Assembly: GCF_014287675.1 (NCBI RefSeq) | Contig: NZ_JACOPQ010000013.1 | Span: 1 to 64,000, forward strand | DNA: 64,000 nt | Source: Lawsonibacter faecis | GTDB taxonomy: Bacteria > Bacillota > Clostridia > Oscillospirales > Oscillospiraceae | Reading direction: 5' to 3' | In this document: piece by piece, positions 5,808 to 12,064 of the stretch | Layout of the letters: every line of letters starts with the position of its first letter | How positions within the stretch are numbered: position 1 is the first letter of the stretch | Position numbers and translations under genes: made by a program | The notes under the pieces: generated by a model | Databases searched by the model: none | What the model was told of the DNA's origin: nothing | Seen by the model: only the letters and a program-made list of their open reading frames with translations

Positions 5808-6512
5808 GTGCCCCTACTTATTTGTATTCTTGCTTTCTTTGTCGGTATGTTTGTCTTTGACCGTGTTACCCGCCGTTATATCAATCCTTATCGCCTGTAT
5901 CTGGTTTTTGGTAAAAAGGGTAGTGGCAAGAGCACATACCTCGTCAAGCTTGCCCTACGCTACGTAAAGAAGGGTTGGACGGTCTATACCAATATGACTG
6001 ATCTGAATATCCCCGGTGTTCGTATCTTCAATATTGATGACCTGGGCGATTTCGTCCCCTGCTCCGATTCCGTGCTTCTCCTGGATGAAGTGGGTATGGT
6101 GTGGGATGCCCGGAACTTCAAAAACTTCAAGCCCTCCGTCCGTGACTTCTTCAAGCTCCAGCGCCATTATCACTGTATCGTCTATATGGCCTCCCAGACC
6201 TTCGACGTTGACAAGAAGCTCCGTGACCTCTGTGACGGTATGTTCCTTCATGCCAATGTTGCCCGTGTCTTCTCCATGGGAAAACGCATCTCTAAGAACA
6301 TCACTCTTACTGAACCTTCCGCCGATGCCGAATCCCGCATTGCTGAAACCCTGGCCTTCAAACCGTTTTGGAACTGGACTCTCACACTCATCCCCAGATA
6401 CTCCAAATACTTCGACAGTCATATCATTCCTGACCTCCCGGAACTCCCTTACATGGAAGTCCCTGCCGCTGATGCTCTCCCGCCCTCTGATGCCTCTCCT
6501 GCGGCCCTCTGA
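5808..6512 (+). CDS. zot: Zot-type (gpI) assembly ATPase
   Basis: A 234-residue protein. The N-terminal membrane segment (LLICILAFFVGMFVF) is followed by a P-loop domain with Walker A FGKKGSGKST (about 34-43) and Walker B SVLLLDEVG (about 86-94). The Zot family (gpI) powers extrusion of filamentous phage through the inner membrane; the name comes from a toxin activity of the Vibrio homologue and does not imply toxicity here. The membrane helix precedes the ATPase domain, unlike the C-terminal helix of Ff gpI. GTG 5808 was chosen because GGAGGTG lies upstream. This gene is the firmest hallmark of an inovirus. Confidence 0.92.
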   Translation: MPLLICILAFFVGMFVFDRVTRRYINPYRLYLVFGKKGSGKSTYLVKLALRYVKKGWTVYTNMTDLNIPGVRIFNIDDLGDFVPCSDSVLLLDEVGMVWDARNFKNFKPSVRDFFKLQRHYHCIVYMASQTFDVDKKLRDLCDGMFLHANVARVFSMGKRISKNITLTEPSADAESRIAETLAFKPFWNWTLTLIPRYSKYFDSHIIPDLPELPYMEVPAADALPPSDASPAAL

Positions 6513-6526
6513 CGGCCTTTCCCGCC

Positions 6527-6584
6527 TGGGGATACCCGTATATACCCCCTGCCCCGTTCTTCCGACTTTTTACCCGTGGAAAAA
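6527..6584. repeat. Non-coding repeat block B of the phage
   Basis: Diverged copy of 2371-2427, ending in the same CCCGTGGAAAA. It lies between the zot stop and an 18-bp palindrome. Confidence 0.5.
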
Positions 6585-6587
6585 CTC

Positions 6588-6605
6588 TTGCATGTGCACT
6601 TTCAA
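6588..6605. promoter_or_regulatory. 18-bp palindrome, copy 4
   Basis: TTGCATGTGCACTTTCAA; two mismatches to consensus. Located between the zot operon and the convergent reverse-strand module. Confidence 0.7.
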
Positions 6606-6627
6606 AATCGCCTTGCCCGTAAAATAA

Positions 6628-6653
6628 CCCCCGACAGAATCATCTGCCGGGGG
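6628..6653 (-). terminator. Terminator of the reverse-strand phage module
   Basis: CCCCCGACAG and CTGCCGGGGG form a 10-bp stem with one mismatch. On the minus strand it is followed by TTATTTT. It also faces the end of the zot operon and could act in both directions. Confidence 0.65.
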
Positions 6654-6665
6654 TCTCGCTATGTA

Positions 6666-6863
6666 TCAGCTTGCCGTGTACCCGTTCCGCCTGAGCCACG
6701 CCTCGACTTGATGTTCCTGGGCAAACGTCCTGCTCTTGGTCTTCTGCCTGTCCCGGCCCCGGATGGTCTGCCCTGATGCCGCCTGGACGACATACCGCAC
6801 CTTGTCGTGCTTGGTGACCACGTTGTAATAAATTTCCTCCCCCTTGGGGTTAATCATCTTCAT
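6666..6863 (-). CDS. 65-residue basic phage protein
   Basis: Starts MKMINPKGEEIYYNVVTKHD after a strong AAGGAGGAG site. Basic and soluble (TIRGRDRQKTKSRTF). The C-terminal part EHQVEAWLRRNGY is helical. Its start overlaps the stop of the upstream small gene (ATGA). The charge suggests nucleic-acid binding, but no family is recognised. Confidence 0.55.
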   Translation of the reverse strand: MKMINPKGEEIYYNVVTKHDKVRYVVQAASGQTIRGRDRQKTKSRTFAQEHQVEAWLRRNGYTAS

Positions 6864-7009
6864 TGCGTCGGCTCCTCCTTGTAGTACGGACACGGATACA
6901 GAACCCCAGTGTAGGCCGCTGGACATGACCCTAGTTCCTTACATGTCCTGCATCTACTCTCCTCCTTGACGGGGCGCAGCTTGTTTTTTATGGCGTTGAT
7001 AATCTTCAT
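6860..7009 (-). CDS. Cys-rich 49-residue phage protein
   Basis: Starts MKIINAIKNKLRPVKEE and contains C-x2-C-x5-C-x10-C, a likely zinc knuckle. GGAGGGAGGG precedes the ATG, and ATGA overlaps exist with both neighbours, which strongly supports real translation. Function unknown. The neighbours suggest an accessory or regulatory role rather than a virion component. Confidence 0.55.
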   Translation of the reverse strand: MKIINAIKNKLRPVKEESRCRTCKELGSCPAAYTGVLYPCPYYKEEPTQ

Positions 7010-7167
7010 TGCGTTGCCCTCCCTCCGCGCCTGAATGTCCAGTTGGTGATATGGTTCTCAGGTATGAATGTCATAGTCCATCTGATGGCTTCCATCAAGA
7101 CTCTTAAATTTTGGCTTTCCAAAATCTCTTCTGTAACGTGGTTGTGTGCTTTCCATGTTCTGTGCAT
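7006..7167 (-). CDS. 53-residue phage protein
   Basis: Starts MHRTWKAHNHVTEEILESQN after GAAAGGA. Soluble, Trp-rich and helical in the first half. First gene of a three-gene overlapping chain, with palindrome copy 5 just upstream (7206-7223). No family is recognised. Confidence 0.5.
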   Translation of the reverse strand: MHRTWKAHNHVTEEILESQNLRVLMEAIRWTMTFIPENHITNWTFRRGGRATQ

Positions 7168-7205
7168 GCTCTGTTCCTTTCTCCCCGTATAGCCGATAGG
7201 CCAGC

Positions 7206-7223
7206 TTGAATGTGCACTTTCAA
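7206..7223. promoter_or_regulatory. 18-bp palindrome, copy 5
   Basis: TTGAATGTGCACTTTCAA; one mismatch to consensus. It overlaps the last bases of the SprT-like gene and lies about 40 bp ahead of the next small gene, a good operator position. Confidence 0.75.
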
Positions 7224-7870
7224 ACTTCTTGCATCTGCTCCATGCAGTCTCCGCAGATAATGTTGACCGTCTTTGTTGCCCGGATGCTCTGCCCGCACTT
7301 GGGACAAACATACTTGCGTGTGCTGGATTTCTTCGGCGGTGTCGTGTCGGCTCCCTTGCCTCCTGCGCCTGCCTTGCCTCCTGCGCTTGGTGGAGGTGTC
7401 CAGCCGTAGCCCCGGTTCATGGCTATCTCTGTCCATCCCTGGTCGATGATGTAGTCAATCAGGCGTTCACTTGGCTCTGTCGTGCTCCAGCCGTATTTTT
7501 CATGATGGCTGATGACCAACCCCCGCCGTTCTGCCTCGTCCCGAAACCGTTTGTTGTGGTACAGTCCGCCCCGGCTACAGTCTTGTACTTCGTGGGCGAT
7601 GTTGTACAGATGTACCATTTCATGTACCATTGTGGCCGTGATGGCCTCTATGGGTCTCTCCAGTGTCTCAGCGCCTAAATTTAGTTCGTGCCTCCAATCG
7701 TCCTTGCGCTTCCACGTCTTGCCCACTGTGACGTGTCCGTAGGCCCTGGGGGTGCTCTGGATTGTGATAATAGGTTCTTCAAGCTCCCCGTTAAAGAAGT
7801 CTTGGTTAAGCGCCCGGAACATCTTCTCCAGGTACCCTGCCGTCCTGCTGGTTTTGACTGTCTCTTTCAT
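7220..7870 (-). CDS. SprT-like zinc metalloprotease with C-terminal zinc ribbon
   Basis: 216 residues starting MKETVKTSRTAGYLEKMF after GGAGGAGG. The SprT-like domain is recognisable from LNQDFFNGELEEPIITIQ (about 21-38) and the catalytic HEMVH (83-87), followed by a distal conserved HNKRFRDEAERRG segment. A linker rich in Gly, Ala and Pro leads to a C-terminal CPKC...CGDC zinc ribbon. Cellular SprT/Spartan proteins degrade proteins covalently trapped on DNA. In this phage the Rep itself forms a Tyr-DNA adduct, so processing that adduct is an attractive but unproven role. Relatives also occur widely on clostridial mobile elements. Confidence 0.8.
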   Translation of the reverse strand: MKETVKTSRTAGYLEKMFRALNQDFFNGELEEPIITIQSTPRAYGHVTVGKTWKRKDDWRHELNLGAETLERPIEAITATMVHEMVHLYNIAHEVQDCSRGGLYHNKRFRDEAERRGLVISHHEKYGWSTTEPSERLIDYIIDQGWTEIAMNRGYGWTPPPSAGGKAGAGGKGADTTPPKKSSTRKYVCPKCGQSIRATKTVNIICGDCMEQMQEV

Positions 7871-7911
7871 GCCCGGTCCTCCTCCCGTTCCCCAAGATAA
7901 AGAATTGGTGT

Positions 7912-8166
7912 AACAAAGCTCGCTCGCGAGCTTTGTTGAACACTGCGACGCACGAATACTGTTTGCTGTCAAGGCTGGGCCGTCCCCCGCAAGGCCCACT
8001 TGCGGAAAAAATTTCGCTCCCCCGCGAGAGCGAAAATTTTTTTGGCCTTGACGGAAAACCGTTTTCGTGCACAGCCGTCCCGCAGGGACACCCTGTACCC
8101 TTCGTCCCGCCCGTGGCGGCTGTAGCGATAACCGCTGGCCTCCTGTAGAAAGCTGTAACGATTACC
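7912..8166. other. Hairpin-dense non-coding region
   Basis: Between the SprT-like gene and the transposase. It contains a 26-bp near-perfect palindrome (7912-7937, 12-bp arms), CCGCAAG/CTTGCGG (about 7987-8005), and TTTCGCTC/GAGCGAAA followed by a T run (8012-8043), plus several smaller stems. The near-repeats GCTGTAGCGATAACC (8119-8133) and GCTGTAACGATTACC (8152-8166) follow. It is a candidate for the complementary-strand origin or packaging signal. The stretch 8167-8273 shows nothing further. Confidence 0.55.
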
Positions 8167-8273
8167 TCCCGCTAACTGTAGGACACGGGTTTACTCCGGT
8201 ATAATTTTTGGGCGTCACGGGACCCTGGGTGACTTGTCTCCCGACAACATATTCTATTGATTAATTTTTCCAC

Positions 8274-8301
8274 TTGACGAATAGTGTCGAAATGTGATAT
8301 T
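8274..8301 (+). promoter_or_regulatory. Candidate promoter for the transposase
   Basis: TTGACG (8274-8279) and GATATT (8296-8301) are 16 bp apart in an A+T-rich patch upstream of the transposase. Confidence 0.5.
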
Positions 8302-8320
8302 TTCCAATTAACCAAAAAAG

Positions 8321-8357
8321 TGAGCGCCAAGGTAGTTTTTAGCTACCCTGGCGCTCA
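8321..8357 (+). other. 15-bp leader hairpin upstream of the transposase
   Basis: Arms TGAGCGCCAAGGTAG and CTACCCTGGCGCTCA pair with one mismatch around a T-rich loop; ATCTGCTTTTT follows. Lying between promoter and start codon, it could attenuate transposase expression or protect it from readthrough translation, as is common in transposon leaders. Confidence 0.6.
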
Positions 8358-8375
8358 ATCTGCTTTTTGGAGTTC

Positions 8376-8393
8376 TTGAATATTCACTTTCAA
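8376..8393. promoter_or_regulatory. 18-bp palindrome, copy 6
   Basis: TTGAATATTCACTTTCAA; three mismatches. It lies ~20 bp before the transposase start. Confidence 0.65.
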
Positions 8394-8411
8394 TATTTTG
8401 GAGGGGTTTTC

Positions 8412-9461
8412 ATGGAGCGGGAGAAAAAGTATAAGCGCATTACCTGGACCTATCGCTTGAAGATAGAGGCTCTTTATAATGCTGGCCATAGCTACCGTTT
8501 TATTTCCCATGAATTGGGTTTCTCTCCGTCTGCTATTCACTATGAGGTCAAGCATGGCCTGTATGAGCATATGGGCGCTGAAACGGCGAAGCGGCCTGTA
8601 CGCTACTCTGCTCAACTGGGCCAGGACTATGCCGATAATCAGGCCACTGTTAAGGGTGTCCCGATTAAGCTGGGCCATAGATATGACTATGCCGCCGAAG
8701 TTGCAAATGCAATTCTCAGCGGCATGTCTCCAGATGTTGTTGTGGGCCGTATGCGGCGTGAAGGCAAGTGGACCGTCTCAACGGCTACCCTCTATCGCTA
8801 TATTGACCAGGGCTATATCCCAGGTGTGACTAACAAGAATTTGCAGGAGAAGCCAAAGCGTAAACGCAAGAAGGACCATGTCCAGCCTGCGGCCCGGCCT
8901 CCGCGTGGAAAGTCTATTGAGGACCGCCCCCGCGAGATTCAGAATCGTGATACCTTTGGTCATTGGGAGCTTGACAGCGTTATTGGTAAATCTGCGGGCC
9001 GTAGTGAATCTATTCTGACTTTCATTGAGCGCCTCACACGTTATACTGTCTGCGTTCGTGTGCGCTCCAAAGAGGCGGCTTCCACCGTAAAGGCTCTTGA
9101 CAGTGCACTTTCAAAATTCCCAAGAGGTACGTTTAAAAGCCTGACGGTAGACAACGGCTGTGAGTTCTCCGACTGCTATGGCATGGAGCACGACAGGCAT
9201 GGTAATAAGCGTCTGGATGTGTACTATTGCCACCCCTACACCTCATGCGAACGTGGTAGCGGTGAGAACGTGAACCGCCTCTATCGCCGCTACTTCCCCA
9301 AGGGCAAGTCATTGCGCCGGGCCACGCAAAGGGACTGCACCCGTGCCGCCGCCGCTATCAACGCCATGCCCCGCAGAATCTTGAATTACGCTACCGCCGC
9401 TGAGTTATTCGCCCTGCATCTTGCCACCCTCCAAAATTCTGTCTGCCCACCACAAAAATAA
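8412..9461 (+). CDS. IS30-family DDE transposase (phage integrase candidate)
   Basis: 349 residues starting MEREKKYKRITWTYRLKIEA after GGAGGGG. An N-terminal helix-turn-helix region (FISHELGFSPSAIHYEV) is followed by the RNase H-like catalytic core. Asp lies in GHWELDSVIG and Asp in LTVDNGCEF, with the glutamate in SGENVNRLYRRYFPKG, the typical IS30 DDE signature. All three residues are present, so it looks active. IS30 enzymes favour palindromic targets and act on ~25-bp imperfect ends, which matches the insertion in a hairpin and the phage termini. IS30-type transposases are also known in Spiroplasma filamentous phages. It is the last gene before the right end. Confidence 0.9.
   Translation: MEREKKYKRITWTYRLKIEALYNAGHSYRFISHELGFSPSAIHYEVKHGLYEHMGAETAKRPVRYSAQLGQDYADNQATVKGVPIKLGHRYDYAAEVANAILSGMSPDVVVGRMRREGKWTVSTATLYRYIDQGYIPGVTNKNLQEKPKRKRKKDHVQPAARPPRGKSIEDRPREIQNRDTFGHWELDSVIGKSAGRSESILTFIERLTRYTVCVRVRSKEAASTVKALDSALSKFPRGTFKSLTVDNGCEFSDCYGMEHDRHGNKRLDVYYCHPYTSCERGSGENVNRLYRRYFPKGKSLRRATQRDCTRAAAAINAMPRRILNYATAAELFALHLATLQNSVCPPQK
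9097..9114. promoter_or_regulatory. 18-bp palindrome, copy 7 (inside transposase)
   Basis: TTGACAGTGCACTTTCAA; one mismatch to consensus although it lies within coding sequence. Confidence 0.7.
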
Positions 9462-9466
9462 TTTTT

Positions 9467-9491
9467 TGTTCAAATGGACTTGACAATTGGC
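9467..9491 (-). repeat. Right terminal inverted repeat of the phage
   Basis: TGTTCAAAT (9467-9475) is the inverse of ATTTGAACA at the left end, with partial matching outward. Confidence 0.55.
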
Positions 9492-9507
9492 GGGGACGCG
9501 GCGCGTC
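9492..9507. repeat. Right 16-bp direct repeat at the phage boundary (attR-like)
   Basis: Second copy of GGGGACGCGGCGCGTC, here continuing into CCCCC and TTT. This copy therefore retains the full 9-bp arms of the original terminator hairpin. Confidence 0.8.
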
Positions 9508-9523
9508 CCCCTTTGGTGTAAAT

Positions 9524-9542
9524 CCGCCCGAACCCCGGGCGG
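9524..9542 (-). terminator. Hairpin downstream of the histidine kinase
   Basis: CCGCCCG and CGGGCGG pair around a 5-nt loop immediately after the kinase stop. The second, stronger hairpin of this operon end is the one disrupted by the phage. Confidence 0.5.
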
Positions 9543-9546
9543 CGTA

Positions 9547-10452
9547 TCATCTGGCTATTTTCCAGCGGACCGAGATGGAGAACAGGCCCCCTCTCAGCCC
9601 GGCCTCCGCCCTGCACCCCATCTGCCCGGCCAGCGCTTTCACGATGGCGAGGCCCAGGCCGGTATTTTGGCTGGTGCGGTTCCTGTCCGAGGTGAAGGAG
9701 CGGTCAAACACGTGCGCCACGTCCTCCTGGGTGAGGCCCCCTGAGCCGTTCTCAAACACGCTGACCACCTCGTCCCCCTCCCGGCAAAGCCGGATGGCGA
9801 GGCTTCCCACCCCGTGGTCCAGGGCGTTGCGGATGAGGTTTGAGAACACCCGCAGGGCCGCCGAGGCGTCCCCCCATACCTGGGGCAGCCCCTCGTCCAG
9901 CTCCACCGACACATCCAGACCGGAGCCGGTCAGGTCGTTGTAGAAGGCCGCCACCAGCCCGCCGAGAACCGTGTAGAGGTCCACCCTCTCCCGCACGATG
10001 GGGTACTCCCCCCCGTCCAGGCGGCTCAGGTCGTAAAAGCTGGTGATGAGGCTTTGAAGGGCTTTGGCCCGGCTCTCGATGATGCCCAGATACTCCCGCC
10101 GCTCGTCGGGCGCCAGGTCGTCCCCCTCCAGGAGCTGGAGGTACCCCAGAATGGAGGTGAGCGGGGTGCGCAGGTCGTGGGACACGTTGGAGATTTGCTG
10201 CCGCAGGGCCTTCTCCCGGCGGGCATAGTCGGCCTCGTCGGCCTGGCGCAGCTCCAGCAGGCCGTTGACGGCGGCCAGCAGCGCCTCCGCCGACGAGTTG
10301 GGCGCGGCCAGGAGGAGCCGGGCGCTGCTTCCCTCCTGCTCCCGCTCCCGGAGCTGGCGCGCCGCCCTCCGCAGGGCGCGCTCCACCGTGTAGGCCCGGA
10401 GCAGGAGGACGAGGCACAGAACGGCCAGAATTACAATCAGAATGATCTTCAC
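9547..10452 (-). CDS. Sensor histidine kinase with single N-terminal membrane helix
   Basis: 301 residues. One membrane segment (about residues 2-19) is followed by a coiled linker, the HisKA domain with phosphoacceptor His92 in VSHDLRTPLTS, and a HATPase domain with N-box NLIRNALDHG and G-box NTGLGLAIVKAL. There is no extracellular sensor domain, so it probably senses through the membrane or the partner transporter, as kinases paired with peptide-antibiotic ABC exporters do. It is last in a minus-strand operon with a response regulator, an ABC ATPase and two permeases. The phage sits just beyond its 3' end. Confidence 0.85.
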   Translation of the reverse strand: MKIILIVILAVLCLVLLLRAYTVERALRRAARQLREREQEGSSARLLLAAPNSSAEALLAAVNGLLELRQADEADYARREKALRQQISNVSHDLRTPLTSILGYLQLLEGDDLAPDERREYLGIIESRAKALQSLITSFYDLSRLDGGEYPIVRERVDLYTVLGGLVAAFYNDLTGSGLDVSVELDEGLPQVWGDASAALRVFSNLIRNALDHGVGSLAIRLCREGDEVVSVFENGSGGLTQEDVAHVFDRSFTSDRNRTSQNTGLGLAIVKALAGQMGCRAEAGLRGGLFSISVRWKIAR

Positions 10453-10486
10453 CGCCGTTCCCCCTCCTCATCATCTGAAAACACGG

Positions 10487-10520
10487 CTTGTGATACCGGC
10501 CCGAGGGCCGGTATCACAAG
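10487..10520. other. 16-bp inverted repeat between permease and kinase genes
   Basis: Arms starting CTTGTGATACCGGCCC form a perfect stem with a 2-nt centre. No T run follows. It may be a processing or mRNA-stability structure that sets kinase levels relative to the transporter. Confidence 0.55.
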
Positions 10521-10530
10521 TGTTTCGTCC

Positions 10531-11289
10531 CTATTTCACTTCCCGCCGCTGAAACACCGCCAGCCCCACGGCCGCAGTCACGGCGACCCAGCCCAGGCCG
10601 ATGGCCCAGTTTCTCACCATCAGATCCCAGGTGAGCGCATCCTGATACTGCCCAAACTGGGACGAAGGCAGAATGCTCAGCACCAGCGAGGCGATGCTCC
10701 TGATAGGCTCCAGCTGAATCATGGACAGCAGCGCCAGCACCCCAGTCCCCACCGTGATGGTGAGGAAGACCATAATCACCGCCAGCATCTCGCTGCGCAG
10801 CGTCATCAGCAGCGCCACGGCCAGTCCCAGCGTCCCCATCCAGAGGGGCAGTGACGCGGCGGCCACAAAAGCCAGGATGCCCAGGTTGGCGCGGATCATC
10901 TCCGGATTGCTGTGGCCCGTCAGGAGCCAGCATCCGGCCAGGTAGTGGGAAAAGAGAACTGCGCAGAACAGCAGCGACACTACGACGGCGGAGCAGAGCT
11001 TCCCCAGGTAGACGCGCTTTCTGGGAATTCCGAATGAGATTTCATTTTTCAGCGTCCCCGATTTATAGGGGTCGGAGATCACCAGGTCCGCCAGAATTAC
11101 CGCCAGATAGCTGCCCACGGGCATCGTAGTGGTCATCAGGGCCACCATGTCGGAAAACTCCCATGATCCCGTCCACACCAGGGCGAACAGGCTCTCCAGC
11201 ACCAGCATAACGGCAAAGAAAATCCAGGTATACTTCCGACGGCAGACCTTATAGAGCTCCGCTTTGATATAATTGAGCACCGCCGCCAC
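10531..11289 (-). CDS. ABC-2-type permease (peptide-antibiotic export type)
   Basis: 252 residues with about six membrane spans. It begins MAAVLNYIKAELYKVCRRKY, a start shared in style with the adjacent permease (MRAEFYKVFHRRY). Family-typical ABC-2 pattern: a cytoplasmic N-terminal helix followed by paired spans. With the second permease and the ATPase it should form an exporter of the LanFEG/BcrAB kind that protects against membrane-acting peptides. Substrate unknown. Confidence 0.75.
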   Translation of the reverse strand: MAAVLNYIKAELYKVCRRKYTWIFFAVMLVLESLFALVWTGSWEFSDMVALMTTTMPVGSYLAVILADLVISDPYKSGTLKNEISFGIPRKRVYLGKLCSAVVVSLLFCAVLFSHYLAGCWLLTGHSNPEMIRANLGILAFVAAASLPLWMGTLGLAVALLMTLRSEMLAVIMVFLTITVGTGVLALLSMIQLEPIRSIASLVLSILPSSQFGQYQDALTWDLMVRNWAIGLGWVAVTAAVGLAVFQRREVK

Positions 11290-11299
11290 CTTCGTTTCG

Positions 11300-12064
11300 C
11301 TAATTGATCTCTCTCTTCCGGAAGATTACCACTCCGATTGCCGTGCTCATCAGGAACCAGCCCGCGCCCACGGCGCAGGCAAACCCGACCAGCCGCCAAT
11401 CCCCCACCATGTTGGGCGCCGCGTCCAGCACAGGGGTGAGCATGACGTTGTAGGCGTATCGGAACACAGGATGGACCATCGCCCCCAACAGCTTGAGCAC
11501 CTGGGGCACGGCCATAATGACGCCCACGATCAGGAAGGAGGCCACCGTATTGCTGCGCAGCAGGAAGAAGAACATCATCACCAGCGCCTGGCAGCCCAGC
11601 CAGACGGGCAGGGCCACCAGCAGGCAGAAGCCTAGGTTGGACAGGGTCTGCCCCGCCGTCGCCATGTCGTGGGGCAGCACCAGCCAGCACATGCCCACAT
11701 AGGTCGCGATAATGACCGCGCACAGCACCAGGGCGGTGATACAGGAGACCAGCAGCTTGCCCAGGTAGATACGAAGGCGGGAGAGGCCGTAGGACACCTC
11801 GTTCTTAAGGGTGTTGAACTTGTACTGGTCGGAGAACACCAGGTCTCCGGTGAGAACGGTGCAGTAGAGCCCCACCGAGAGCATCATCGCCAAGACCCCG
11901 GCCCCAAAGTCGAAGCCCACGTCGTTGCCGTTGGCGTTGGTAAAGGCCCAGCCCGCCACCAGCAGCCCCTCGCAGGCCAGGAGGACCAGGAGGAAAATAT
12001 AGGTGTACCGGCGATGAAAAACCTTGTAAAATTCCGCGCGCATATAGTTAACCATGGCGGACAC
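11300..12064 (-). CDS. ABC-2-type permease
   Basis: 254 residues, six predicted spans, starting MSAMVNYMRAEFYKVFHRRY. A distant paralogue of the neighbouring permease, consistent with a heterodimeric membrane domain. Its start overlaps the end of the ATPase gene by 17 bases, implying translational coupling. The C-terminus ends in a basic cytoplasmic tail. Confidence 0.75.
   Translation of the reverse strand: MSAMVNYMRAEFYKVFHRRYTYIFLLVLLACEGLLVAGWAFTNANGNDVGFDFGAGVLAMMLSVGLYCTVLTGDLVFSDQYKFNTLKNEVSYGLSRLRIYLGKLLVSCITALVLCAVIIATYVGMCWLVLPHDMATAGQTLSNLGFCLLVALPVWLGCQALVMMFFFLLRSNTVASFLIVGVIMAVPQVLKLLGAMVHPVFRYAYNVMLTPVLDAAPNMVGDWRLVGFACAVGAGWFLMSTAIGVVIFRKREIN

Larger units (their letters stand above)
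238..9491. mobile_element. Integrated filamentous (inovirus-like) phage with CRESS-type replication module and IS30-type transposase
   Basis: The boundaries come from the 16-bp direct repeats outside and imperfect terminal inverted repeats inside. Content in order: ssDNA-binding candidate, two small genes, stem-loop origin, HUH-helicase Rep, a small gene, a structured intergenic region, a reverse-strand membrane protein, pIII-like adsorption protein, five mini membrane proteins, two coat candidates, Zot ATPase, then a reverse-strand module with three small genes and a SprT-like protease, a hairpin-rich gap, and the transposase. Base composition and codon use (many T-ending codons) differ from the G+C-rich flanks. 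All key genes look intact, so it may be active. No secretin is present, as expected for a single-membrane host. Confidence 0.88.

Noticed and set aside
5808..6512. Annotation of the Zot homologue as an enterotoxin
   Set aside because: The family name is historical; motifs and context show a phage assembly ATPase.
8367..8411. Upstream in-frame ATG for the transposase
   Set aside because: It lies across the 18-bp palindrome and has no ribosome site; ATG 8412 has GGAGGGG and gives the normal IS30 length.
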